Assembly (NCBI GenBank): GCA_003586115.2
Contig: QVOM02000126.1
Coordinates: 59,772,456 to 59,836,455 of the forward strand
DNA length: 64,000 bases
DNA from: Salvator merianae
Lineage: Eukaryota > Chordata > Lepidosauria > Squamata > Teiidae
Direction: 5' to 3'
Part shown: positions 1 through 9,708 of the stretch, one piece after another
Numbering within the stretch: the stretch's first letter is position 1
How the letters are laid out: each line of letters begins with the position of its first letter
Made by a program: the position numbers and the translations under genes
Notes under the pieces: generated by a model
Databases searched by the model: none
Told to the model about the DNA's origin: nothing
Seen by the model: only the letters and a program-made list of their open reading frames with translations

Positions 1-1489
1 CACTCTGAGGGTGCCCGCCACCCTCCAGCACTCTTGTGCCTGCCATGTAGTGGCAAGGTTGACTCAGCTTGCCTGTGCTGTGCTGTGCTGGTGTCACACT
101 GAAAACGTCCCGCTTCTGGTATACCCTCTCTTTGAAGCCAGGGACTTTTGACTCTTTGAAGGTCCCCAACTCAAACTAGAGGGAGGGGTTTGTGAGGCAC
201 GCATCATAAGTACCTTGCACTCCCCACCACTGGGACAGGAGCAAGCGCTTCTGTTTTGAGGCCTTTTCTGCCACCATGATTTGAATGCAGCCTCAGTTTG
301 GGTGTTTGCATGGAATGGATCTGAAGTCTGAACATAGTAGAAGTTTTGATGGACAGATTTTTTTTTAAAAAAAATCAAATGTTCAAATTTTTGGAAAATG
401 TGATCGAATCTGAATACCCATCAAATTTCAAGTCTAGTGTTTTGGAAGATGGCGTGTCAGAGTCACGAGGCAACACATTCACAGTAGTTTCATTATTCGC
501 TAGGGCTGGATTCCTAGAAAACCTCATGAATTTTAATCTTATGAATATTAAATTGACAGACCTATGGGAAATAAGAGTGTGAGGGAGTTGCATCTGGAAA
601 CTCCGTTAAAAATAGTGGAGGAAAGAGTAGCTTGCCCCTAATGCCTCCCAATAGGAGTTACTGCCAGATACACGCAGTTTCAAACTCTCTCAGAAATGCC
701 AAAATCAGCAATGCCAGACTCTGAACTGACCAAAATGAGCAGTCACATCCCCACACACATGGAAAAAGGGGGAAATGCTAGTCTCTTGCACTAACTCATC
801 AATTATGTGAGTTGTGGCTACCAAAAACTCTATAAAATTCTGCAGTCATAGAGAAATAAATCATTATTAAAACCATAGATAACAAGGACTTGAATGTATT
901 TAAACTTAGGGCCTTTCTTCTCAATCTGTTCTGAATGAGCTCCTGTAGAGAGGTCTGAGCTCAATGTGAATGAAGGAACTTTGGAGTTGCTTTTTGTACA
1001 CTGAAGAAGATTGACGTGCCTCCACATGCCTGCATACCCCTTCAAGATGGGGTTCTGCAGTGATGGAAAGACTTCAGTGCCCCTCCAAGTCATTTTGAAT
1101 GCCATGTGGAGATGTGACCTATGATTACACACTCACACATACACAGGGAGGCTGCATCCAGACAGGGTCAAAACTTCCAAATTATTTTGGAATAGTATTG
1201 ATTTGCAGGACATGATCATGGTGCTCCCTATACGGTCCTGGAATATAGACCTGAGATCCCAGGTTTAAGGCATTGTATTGCTATGTGACATGCTAAAATG
1301 TGCAATATTGACCTAATGTCCAGGCAAAGTGAAATAATCCTCAGAATACTTTGTTCTAGATTATCCAAAAATAGTGGGATAGGTAAGCAACACCTGGAGG
1401 CAGCCAGAGAAAGGGAGAGAACTTGAAGAATAAGCCAAAAAGGTAAAGAAATACATGTTATCATTGTTTTAAGTAGAGATTATCGGTCT
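1..1489. other. Unassigned leading stretch
   Basis: No gene, RNA or repeat that I can name. Open frames here are short, lack recognisable domains and occur on both strands. A short segment near 1148 begins GGCTGCATCCAGACAG, which resembles the termini of the small MITEs further along, but I found no matching inverted end. Confidence 0.4.
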
Positions 1490-1492
1490 ATT

Positions 1493-1958
1493 TGCATTTA
1501 CCTCTTAGTGAGGACCAGTCTGCTCACTGAGTTGCCACAGAGTTGCCACTGTGGCTCTCCAGAAGTTTCCACAGGCTGTCCCAGAGAGTCAGAAGCGGAC
1601 TACTAAAATGCAATCCACAGCTTGACTGGGAGTAACTAGATCACTTCCGGTCAGCAGCACTTGCACCCTCTTCCGGGTGCAGTGTGGCAAGTAAGCACGG
1701 TGGTATGAGTGTGGCTGCATAGTCACACACAACATCCAGATCGCCATGGCCATGTCTGGGCATGTGCTGAATGTTGTTGCAGATGTTGCCATGGCAATCT
1801 CGGCTGCCTCGACCTAGCCGTCTGCACTTTGAGTGCTGCTGGCCTGCTATGGGACTTTTCCAGCACACAAAGTGCAGATGGCCTCCACTGCACCTAATTC
1901 TTACTGGCCTGGTATGGTATTACTATACCATACCAGGCCAGCAGGTGCAAACAGGCCC
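1493..1958. mobile_element. MITE, GCCTGTTTGCACTT family, copy A
   Basis: Non-autonomous DNA transposon of about 470 bp. The left end reads GGTCTATTTGCATTTACC and the reverse complement of the right end reads GGGCCTGTTTGCACCTGC, so the termini are inverted repeats. TTA occurs at 1490-1492, two bases before the left terminus, and directly after the right terminus at 1959-1961. This suggests a 3-bp TTA target duplication of the PIF/Harbinger type. A perfect hairpin with 16-bp arms (1904-1919 and 1926-1941) and a 6-nt loop lies just inside the right end. The interior around 1822-1890 resembles 8650-8715 of copy B in the same orientation. It has no coding capacity; frames of 60-150 codons across it are not conserved between copies. 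Confidence 0.75.
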
Positions 1959-1961
1959 TTA

Positions 1962-3848
1962 TACCAGCAAACAGAGTCTGATTAGAAACAAAGAATGGGA
2001 AACATTTGCAAGGACAACCAGCAGGTGGGTGGAGGTATGTATGTTTCTTCTCTTGTTTGTTGATTGTGCCCTGCAACCCTTATCAGAGAACTCCTCCCAG
2101 CTCAGCAGGGCTTTATGCCAGTCTCAGAACCACCCAAGGGAAAAAATGGCAGGGAAAAATGTTCCAAAGACAAATCGGCAGAATCAGTTAAGTGCTCCTC
2201 TTCTAGCCATCGATTTCCTCATGCAACAGTTCTCCTCTTGATTTGCATTAAGAGAATGTTTGTTTTCTAATGTGTCATTGCACCCTACCATCTTTTTGAG
2301 TAAAATCAATGGGAGTTGACATTTCAACGGGGACTGAACGTTTATCTTCGGCTAATTCGTGACTGTTTGCTTAGAAAAACTGAGATCCGCTACACCAACT
2401 CATTCAGTTCTTTAAAGAGAGACACAGAGAGAAACTTGCTTCCACATTGCCCATTGGTTTAGACTATTGCATATCTCCAAACTACTTTCCCCCTGTCTTT
2501 GTCCCTTTGTGTGTGTCATTTTTATGCCATTTCCTGCTCATGGCAATGAGCATTTTATCCTCACAACAGTCCTTTGAGGTAGGGTTAGGGTGAAAGGCAG
2601 GAACTTTCACAAAGGCACCAAGTGAACTTCAATTATTTTGACTAATCTGCCACCTTCAAGCGGACCCCGTTTCCTCCATGCAACAGCTGAGTCCAAGTTC
2701 AGAGTGGTGATGGCATTCATATTGAATTTATTCAATCTCCTGGCTTCCAAACCAGAGCTTTGCTTCATTCTTTCTGAATGAATGGCTTAGTATCAGCAGG
2801 ATACTAAGCAGGAGCTGAGTAGGAGGAGTTGAGGCCCCAGGTTCTTTCCAGTTGTTTTCGGCGAAAGAAACACAATCTGCATGCTGGAAAATACCAGTCA
2901 CCCAAATCTCTAGCCTAAATGCTGTACATTACCAGTTCCATACATTCATCGTCATTTCTTTTCATTTAGAACACTGCAGAAAAGCATTGCTGCACTTGTC
3001 TTCACTGTACTCAGCTAGCTGCTGGAATCTTCTCTTTTCCACATAGAACAAGCAATGCTGTGCGTGCAGCTTCTAAGGTTAGAAAACTGCAGAAGCACTG
3101 GGAATTCATCCAAGATTTTAAGCATCGGCAGAGCTAGAGGAAGCATGATCTCCTGGGATGTTTTGATGTTGTCTGCCCCATTAATTCCTGGGTTAATCCT
3201 ATTAGTTTGTTACCTGTTCCTTCCCAACCCCCTTCCCTTTATATGTATTCTTGATAGAATCTGAGTAAATATTAATGGACAGAGTATTTCTATAATAGAC
3301 AGACAAAGAATTGTTATAGAACTTCTATATAAAATAATAAGAATTATTGTTAGAATGATTATGTGCAGTTTAGGGAGGGTTACTTAATAACACTGGCAGC
3401 AAGTATGCAAGTATTTGCTATATCATTAGGCAGAGTGAGACAGCCATATTAGGCAGGCAACTGATGGGGGGCACAGCAAGGGCAACTTCCCAGCTGTTCT
3501 TCTTTCTGCATCCCCTGGCAATATCCTTCCAAAAAGCAGAGGTGTGTTCTAAGAGATCTGTGGCTAGAGTGACTGTTGTTAGGTGCAGTGAAGGATACTA
3601 TCTTGGCACCATCTACACAGGCATCTAGGATACCCATGAAGGCACCCCAAAGGATGGGTGCACACATGATAGGGCACCCCAGGGTCCTCATGCTCCCGCA
3701 ATCATCCAGCCCCTATATCACCATAGCGTGAGAAAGATGCATCCGTATCTTAAAGCCTCTTCTTTGTACTGTCAGGATGGGTTAGGAATCCATGAGTATG
3801 TTCAGACATGCAGTTTTAGACACCCCTGAAATGATTTTGAGACCCTTG

Positions 3849-3851
<3 letters not shown>
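1962..3851. other. Unassigned stretch
   Basis: Nothing here could be assigned to a gene or named repeat. One frame (1771-2241, + strand) runs out of the MITE into unique sequence without any recognisable domain, so I treat it as chance. Confidence 0.35.

Positions 3852-3894
<43 letters not shown>
3852..3894. repeat. (TA)n microsatellite
   Basis: About 21 uninterrupted TA dinucleotides, preceded by GGGGA and followed by CAAAAAAC. Frames that translate it as alternating I/Y residues are artefacts of the repeat. Confidence 0.97.
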
Positions 3895-3896
<2 letters not shown>

Positions 3897-4221
3897 AAAA
3901 ACACTTCACCGTGTCCTGAGGTCTTTCCTTGTGTGTCATTGTTTGGGACAGATGGAGTGGGATGGCTACAAAACTCCTGAGACAATCCCAGCCTGTTACC
4001 ACCGCTGACCAATCAGATCCATGGAAAATCAGCTATGGCATCCAGTGAATCATGAGTTCTTGTTGCTATAGAGATGTTGTCAGACTTCAAGGCCAAGGCA
4101 ATGACAAAGATAGGATGCCTATAGGTGCTTCTTTTAAAAACTGTGTTACACAGGGGTTTTTTTTCCTGTGTTCACAAATGGGTAGAACCTTTGGTAATAA
4201 ATGCCCCCAAAATGCTCTGTG

Positions 4222-4412
4222 TGATCACACCCTTTGTTGTAGTTGTTGGGTACCACCAAGTCATGGGTACCTGCATGGGCACCTTCATGAAGTTTTTTCT
4301 TGAGAAAGATACCGAAGTTGTTTGCCATTGCCTACTTCCAGGGAGATGCTGGGAACTGAACTGACAACATTCTAACTTCTAGGCTGCTTGCATTATCACT
4401 GAGCTACAGCCC
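4222..4412 (-). mobile_element. tRNA-derived SINE (full head plus body)
   Basis: Read on the minus strand the element begins GGGCTGTAGCTCAGTGATAA. TAGCTCAGTGA matches a Pol III A box (TRGCNNAGYNGG), and CAGTTCAGTTCCC about 45 bases later matches a B box (GTTCRANTCC). The body continues with GGCAATGGCAAACAACTTC and ends near TGGTACCCAACAACTAC. Related pieces occur at 24520-24615 (body only), 55835-55932, 56788-56898 and 42185-42275 (heads). The A/B-box spacing and order support a tRNA-derived retroposon rather than a functional tRNA gene, since the arms do not fold into a cloverleaf. Confidence 0.75.
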
Positions 4413-5411
4413 TTCCATAGGAGTCTATAATGACCTCTTACTCTGCGGGGGAAGGTGCAGGCTACCAGGCTTGATTTTGGAACCATTTCTGGGTGGGCTG
4501 AAAATAGCTAACTTCTGAAGTCATTTCCTTTCTATTTTCATGGAATAGTAATCCCTCACAGCAATAATCCCCAAAGCAGGAACCGCAGTGAGGTGAATCG
4601 TGTTTGCTTGCCACCAGTCTTGCCTTGTGCCAGCTCCCAGGGCAAATGACCAAGGTATTGACACTTAGGGATACATATGGAGGCAGTCTTTTTTTTGTTT
4701 TTTGTTTTTTTTGCCATTGTTGATGTAACATTCGACTGCCAGTATAGGGACCTCAGGCATGCAGCACGAGAAGTGGTGTCAGCTTTTCATTCATCTAAGG
4801 TTGAAGAATTCACACAACTTGTACAAGCGTCTTCTTCCATTGCAGAGATTAAATTGTGGAGATGAAAAGCCAGCTTTGGACCTCAAAGTACAACCATTAG
4901 GTTATGCACATTATGCATATGGTGCAAAGTGTAAAATCATCGCTGTGCCTCATTTGCACAAGTAGAGGGAATAGTGTGTGCCAGAGACAGGATTCACAGA
5001 GGGAGGGGGTAGAGCATTTCTGTCTCCCTCCGTCGGCATTAAAAATAGCAAGCATTATTCTTGATGTGGAAGTCTGCTGAATACACATCACTGCCGGACT
5101 GGGAGAGGGCTTTCTGTCCCCCAACACGGCATCAGCTTGATCATAATAGGTGGATGTGGGGGGTAAACTCATACTCCTTAGCTATTCTCCAGGATTTAGG
5201 GTTGCTTATGTCCTTTTCACTGGCAAAGAAGTTTCACTGGTTGTCTTTGAGAATATTTTCCGGTTGGAGCCCTTTCTTCTGCAAGCAACTCTAGTATGTG
5301 AGACTTTCTGTGCTCCCTCTATTACATATTAGCAGTCCTCATAAGCCTCTTCAGGGACTTTTCTGGCTGCAGGTTTGTGCAGATCAGAGAGGTCCCACCC
5401 ACTGCTGGTAT

Positions 5412-5434
5412 GCTCTGTCCTCAGAGGACAGAGC
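5412..5434. repeat. Short perfect hairpin
   Basis: GCTCTGTCCT and AGGACAGAGC pair perfectly around a 3-nt loop (CAG). It lies upstream of the L2 fragment and resembles the subterminal hairpins of the local MITEs, but I found no terminal inverted repeats to define an element here. Confidence 0.5.
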
Positions 5435-5930
5435 GTAATCCATTTCAGGAGGCCCGGATAGGGAATATCAGTATTCCTCAACATTGAGAACTGCCGGTGT
5501 ACCTGCTTGGGCCAATATGGATCATGAAGGCATGCAGAAGGTCCTTCCTTATAAGAACAAGGTGGGTGATGTGGGGATCCTCACAAATCTGTCCCTTCTT
5601 TTTTGAACAACAGGTGGAATCGTGCTGAGAGGAGCGTTTACACAACTGTGTATAGTGCAACAGCTCCATGCTTCCATGGACCGGCAGGCTTTGGATTCGG
5701 TGACACAGGCCCTTGTTATCTCATGTTTGGTAATCTACAGAGGACTACTTTTGAGGAAGACTTGGAAGCTTCAGTTGATCCAAAATGTAGCAGCAAACAT
5801 GCCAACTAACCACATAAAAAATGTTAGGGCAACTCTCCTGCTCCGGTCACTGCATTGGTTATCTATCTGCTTCTAAGCCCAATTCAGATTGTTGGTCTTG
5901 ACATACCTACAGGGTTCAGCTCCTGAAAAA

Positions 5931-6150
5931 GGCTGTGTTCAGACATAACAAAAGGGGTAACTCAGAGACGCCTCATAGAGACACTGTGTGGCCCTTGCAT
6001 TCCCAAGCCTTCTCTAATCCTCCACCTTTTCTAGCATGGCATGTTCATGAGAAAGGGGAGGGCCAGACTGGTATGTGAACAATCCCACCTCGAAGCCATC
6101 TTTGGGCTGTCTCAGGCATGCTTTTTTTGTTGTTGTGTCTGATCACAGCC
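5931..6150. mobile_element. MITE with GGCTGTGTTCAGACA termini, copy 1 (nested in L2)
   Basis: A 220-bp element. The left end is GGCTGTGTTCAGACATAACA and the reverse complement of the right end is GGCTGTGATCAGACACAACA, about 18 of 20 identical. The right flank is TAA and the left flank AAA, compatible with a TAA duplication that has one change. It interrupts the L2 fragment, so it is younger than that LINE. The same interior (CACCTTTTCTAG, GGCCAGACTGG, GTGAACAATCCCACC) recurs at 9150-9708. Confidence 0.85.
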
Positions 6151-6451
6151 TAAGTTGAAGCCCAATAATTTACCCATCCTGTGTACCTGGCTCATCTGCT
6201 AGAACTCAGAGTACCCAGTCCTTATGGAAGATTGGTTGCAATCTCCATTCTCTGGAGTGCTTTACAACAGAAATTTGAGCAGCTCCACCAATAAGGTCTT
6301 TTAAAAACTACTGAAAGCACACTTTTCCAACTCTGCTTTCAACAGTGCTTAAACTGGGTGACCACTATTTATTTTTATTTGCAATGGTTATTTCTTGTTT
6401 TGTTCTTTGTAAACCATGTAGTATCCCTAGAAACCTGCTGTATAGAAATCT

Positions 6452-6453
6452 AA

Positions 6454-6488
<35 letters not shown>

Positions 6489-6491
6489 ATA
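6452..6491. repeat. (TAAA)n tail microsatellite
   Basis: About ten TAAA units forming the 3' tail of the L2 LINE fragment. Confidence 0.95.
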
Positions 6492-6599
6492 GCCATCATT
6501 CCCCATGCTGTCACACTTTCTCCTTGGAATTCTCTCATTCTACCTCCATCCCCCTTGGGAATCCAGACACTAGGAGGTGATTAGTTCCTTCTCTAAGGT

Positions 6600-6893
6600 T
6601 GGAGTCATAGTCTTCTTCTGGGCCTCTTCTGGTATAGACTAGAGAGCCCATGCCCCCTCCGGTATGCTTTGTCTGCACAAGATGTAGACCTCCTGGTCTG
6701 GTTCTGGGCCAAAATATCAGTAGACCTTAATAACGTCTACCAACATGAGATATGGAGAACCTATTTTGGCAGTATGCCTTGTGGCACCACCAGAATGGAT
6801 CCCATGGAAGGTCTGTGGCCAGGAATGAAAGCACTGGCCCTGAAGTTTGCCCTTGCTTCATCTGGAACTGCACAGATAAGTGCAGAAAGGTTC
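6600..6893. mobile_element. MITE remnant, CCTTTCTGCACTT family
   Basis: The right end, GATAAGTGCAGAAAGGTTCTC, is the inverted terminus seen at 8165-8185 and 52612-52628. The internal piece TAGACCTTAATAACGTCTAC corresponds to segments near 7995 and 52310 in related copies. The left terminus was not found, so this is a 3' fragment or a copy too diverged to delimit. Confidence 0.55.
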
Positions 6894-7632
6894 TCAGTTG
6901 TTTCACCATCCTCTTGTGGGACAATATGCATAACTTTGTAAAGTATTGAAGCTTTCTAATTGAGCATAACCTGTTGAAGTGCAATCAAACCAAAATTGTA
7001 ATTTGTCTCCTACATAAGCTGGTGGCAGGGGTGAGGGGAAGCTGTAAAGATTTAAAATGCTTTCCTCTCTACCAGGCAAGAGCTTGCAAGCACAAGAGAA
7101 ACAAATTCTTCTTTTTCATGCCGCTTAATCAGATGCAATGACTACTCATGCTGCCTAGATGAAAATTCAGAAATGAGCTTTACTGACACTTTGAAGTTGG
7201 TCAAGTGTAAAAACAAACACGGCATTGTCAGTCTGCATTTCTAGTCTTTTCTGGAAGGCATCATAAAAGTAATACCAGATGTAAGCATGGCAGAATATCA
7301 AAGGAAACCCATCATTGGTCAGAATCTAATAATTGCAGTTTCAGGTAGGTACTTGTTACAAGGCATAATCCAAAGAATCTAGAAAAGTAAACAGTACTGG
7401 AAGAATGAAAGTGGAGTTTTTCAGTTTTCATTGACAACTGGCCTCTCCCTCTGTCTTTGTTTTTTCTATGTGTCAAGTGTTGCTCTGTTATAGCAATACC
7501 CTGATAAAGCTAAGCAAGCCAGGATTTTTATGTCTTTGCCTTCAAAGGAAACAACATGAGAACCCTAGGTACACTGGTCTGAAGTTCTGTTATAGAGTAA
7601 TAGCTATCTGCAGAGCACTGTGAGGGTGAAAT
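6894..7632. other. Unassigned stretch
   Basis: AT-rich, no long frame, no recognisable repeat end or exon-like signal. Confidence 0.35.
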
Positions 7633-7635
7633 TAT

Positions 7636-8185
7636 GGCCATTTCCATACTTAGCTCTTTTGGACTGCTCCAGGTCATCTACAGTGGTCCAGCAGCTAGAT
7701 GGGTCTGTGTATTCCAGAACAACACTGTCTGCATTTGGATGACTGTTCTGGGATGAGCTATGGAGGATGAGCTTCGAACAGCTGTTCTGAGATGAGTTTC
7801 ATACAAGCTTCAGAGGACCAGCCTCCACAAACTCTGATGGGCAGGAATGGAAGTCCGTGGCCTCAGAGCCCTCAGGACCCCATTTTGGTGGTGTACTTTG
7901 GTGCACCACTGTAATAGGTCCTCGGCTAAACCAGAACATGGAGGTGTCCACACATTCCGTGGTATGGTTGAGGACCCACTATGTTGCTGGTAGACCTTTT
8001 TAAAACATCTATTGGTGTCCCACACTAGGTCACCATTTTGAGCCATCTAGTCTGGTCTGCTTTCCATTCAATGGTGACAGAGTGTACTAGTGGTAGGTCT
8101 TGCCTTCCTTGGGCCATACCAAGGTGTGAAAGGAAGGACACTAGTGACCTTCAAGAATGTTCCACAAGTAAGTGCAGAAAGGTCC
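7636..8185. mobile_element. MITE, CCTTTCTGCACTT family, with TAT duplication
   Basis: The left terminus reads GGCCATTTCCATACTTAGC and the reverse complement of the right terminus reads GGACCTTTCTGCACTTACTT. The element is flanked by TAT at 7633-7635 and TAT at 8186-8188, an identical 3-bp duplication that defines both boundaries. Length is 550 bp and it has no coding potential. The TIR form and 3-bp W-rich duplication suggest a Tourist-like (PIF/Harbinger) MITE; the superfamily call is inference. Confidence 0.75.
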
Positions 8186-8336
8186 TATGTCCTTAAACTA
8201 TGTTTTGATCTGTAGTTCAAGGAGATCAAAGGAAGGCATCTGGTTAGAATGTTCCCTTTTGTCACTGCCCTTGAATAAGTGCTCCAGGGTCCACTGCTGG
8301 AAAAAAAATACTGAAAACCTGACTTCAGACATTGAA

Positions 8337-8784
8337 GGTCTGTTCGCACTTGTTTGATAATGGGCATCTGCACACTCACTAGCAAAGTTTGTCCACATTT
8401 CACAGAGGCCCAAGCAATCAGGAACATCTTCAGACACTCACAATCACTAGTAGCTGTGGACTACAAAATTGCAGCTCATAATTGTACTAGGAACAGCTGG
8501 ACTGCTCCTGGTACACCACTTTCACACCTGATATGAACACTGCAGGCCACAGCATGGCTGTGGCTGCACAGTTGCACACTACATCTCTGGTCCACTTGGC
8601 AGCGGCTGGATGTTTCTGTGGCTGCTGTCATGGTGGGGTGGGCAGCATTTGCACTGTGAGTGTTGGAAGCCTGGCTCTGGGTTGTTTCAGACCTCACAAT
8701 GCAGATGGCTGCCACACCACAGGGACTGTTCCATCTTGGAATGATCGGATTTGATCATTCCAAGGTGGAAAATGCGAAAAGGCC
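8337..8784. mobile_element. MITE, GCCTGTTTGCACTT family, copy B
   Basis: The left end is GGTCTGTTCGCACTTGTTT and the reverse complement of the right end is GGCCTTTTCGCATTTTCC. Near the right end, 8731-8746 and 8753-8768 form a hairpin with 15 of 16 pairs and a 6-nt loop, in the same place as in copy A although the arm sequences differ. The interior (GTGAGTGTTGGAAGCCTGG) is shared with copies A, C and D. I see no clear target duplication. Confidence 0.75.
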
Positions 8785-9009
8785 CACAGTTTGATGCATC
8801 GTTGGAAAGTTAACACAGAAGACAGAACATTTACTAAACGATTCCACATGGACCAAGTTTGCATCCAATGAGGGTGATTCAGGAATGAAGGATGAAGTTT
8901 CCACCTCAGGGGCATGAGTGCATGATGTATACTGCGCAGTGCCCCAGAGTTCCAAGGGAACACTCGAGTAGTGAAATGCCACTAATAGCAGCTGAAATTG
9001 AGGCCAGAA

Positions 9010-9149
9010 TCACTGTGTTGAGGACTGGAGGTGTGACCCTCATGTTCTCATACCACCTTTAATCCATGTTTTCTAGCTGAGAATCTTCAAGAGAGGAGAA
9101 GTCAGTCTGACAGGTGAACAATTCCATCTGTCAACCTAAGACATCTCTA
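9010..9149. mobile_element. Partial GGCTGTG-family MITE abutting copy 2
   Basis: CTCATGTTCTCATACCACC, followed by TTTTCTAGCTGAGAAT and GTGAACAATTCCATCTGTC, aligns with the right half of the copy at 5931-6150. It lacks the 5' half and ends directly against the left terminus of the next copy at 9150, so the two stand head to tail. Confidence 0.6.
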
Positions 9150-9295
9150 GAGCTATGTTCATACATAGCAAAAGAAGTATCTCAAAAGTGCCTTGGAGAC
9201 ATTAATGTGTTGCACTTGTGTTCTCATCCCATTTCTGATCTACCTTTTCTAGTACAGAATGTTGATGAGAGGTGGGAAGGCCAGACTGGCATTTG

Positions 9296-9631
9296 CACTG
9301 GCGTAGCAAGGGGGGTGCGCGGGGGGCGGTGCGCACCGGGCGGCGCCTTGTTGGGGGCGGCGCCCGCCTTTGAGCTGGGCCCTCCCGCCCGCCCTGCGTC
9401 CGGTTGGCTTTTAGGCGGCTTACCGGCATGTCCGCCGCTCGCTCGCCCCGCCCCGCCCGCCGCTCGCTCGCTCGCTCACCGTGCCGGCTGGCGTGCGCGC
9501 GCGCGGCCATCATTACGGCGGCAGCGGGAGTAGGCGTCCTGCAGGGCGGGGCGTCCTGCAGGGCGGGGCGTCCTGCTCAGCTGTCGCCGTTCGGTCCACC
9601 CCGGGTGGCGGAACATATAGCTACGCCGCTG
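9296..9631. mobile_element. hAT-like non-autonomous element, CpG-rich
   Basis: A 336-bp insertion bounded by CACTGGCGTAGC on the left and GCTACGCCGCTG on the right, i.e. imperfect TIRs of the form CA(C/G)(T/C)GGCGTAGC. It is flanked by identical 8-bp duplications GGCATTTG at 9288-9295 and 9632-9639. TIRs starting CA(G) together with 8-bp duplications are the signature of hAT transposons. The interior is extremely GC- and CpG-rich against an AT-rich background and contains a 17-bp tandem unit at 9533-9575. No transposase frame is present; frames of about 80-140 codons reflect the GC content only. Confidence 0.9.
9533..9575. repeat. 17-bp tandem repeat in the hAT-like element
   Basis: GGCGTCCTGCAGGGCGG is repeated about two and a half times head to tail within the CpG-rich interior. 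Confidence 0.85.
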
Positions 9632-9708
9632 GGCATTTGAACCATCCCACCTGCCGACTGTCTCTAAGCTATCTCAGAGGTCCTTTGTTGTTACTGCATA
9701 TGAATACA

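Larger units (their letters stand above)
5640..6491 (+). mobile_element. L2-type LINE, 3' part, degenerate, split by a MITE
   Basis: Translation of 5690-5930 gives LQLIQNVAAN and, further on, LLLRSLHWLS, then after a stop a stretch with VLTYLQGSAPE. These match the conserved C-terminal region of L2-clade reverse transcriptases (LQ-x-x-QNAAAR, LHWLP and LTYKALHG-x-AP in the family). Reading resumes after a nested MITE (5931-6150) with the 3' end of the frame, including KLLKAHFSN near 6305-6340. The element finishes at 6452-6491 in a (TAAA)n tail typical of L2-like 3' ends. In-frame stops show it is dead. The 5' end is lost; the true boundary could lie up to about 150 bases further upstream. 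Confidence 0.8.
9150..9708. mobile_element. GGCTGTG-family MITE, copy 2, interrupted by a hAT-like element
   Basis: The left part (9150-9295) begins GAGCTATGTTCATACATAGC and carries CACTTGTGTTCTCATCCC, TACCTTTTCTAG and GGCCAGACTGG as in copy 1. The right part (9632-9708) continues GAACCATCCCACCTG and ends with the degraded inverted terminus TTTGTTGTTACTGCATATGA. Removing the insertion and one duplicated octamer restores colinearity with copy 1. Confidence 0.8.

Noticed and set aside
2575..2600. GGTAGGGTTAGGGTGAAAGG as a telomeric repeat
   Set aside because: Fewer than two TTAGGG-like units, so expected by chance.
9202..9533. Arg/Ala/Pro-rich frames in the GC-rich block, and a CpG-island promoter reading
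   Set aside because: The block has exact transposon boundaries with an 8-bp duplication, so its composition belongs to a mobile element and not to a host promoter or exon.
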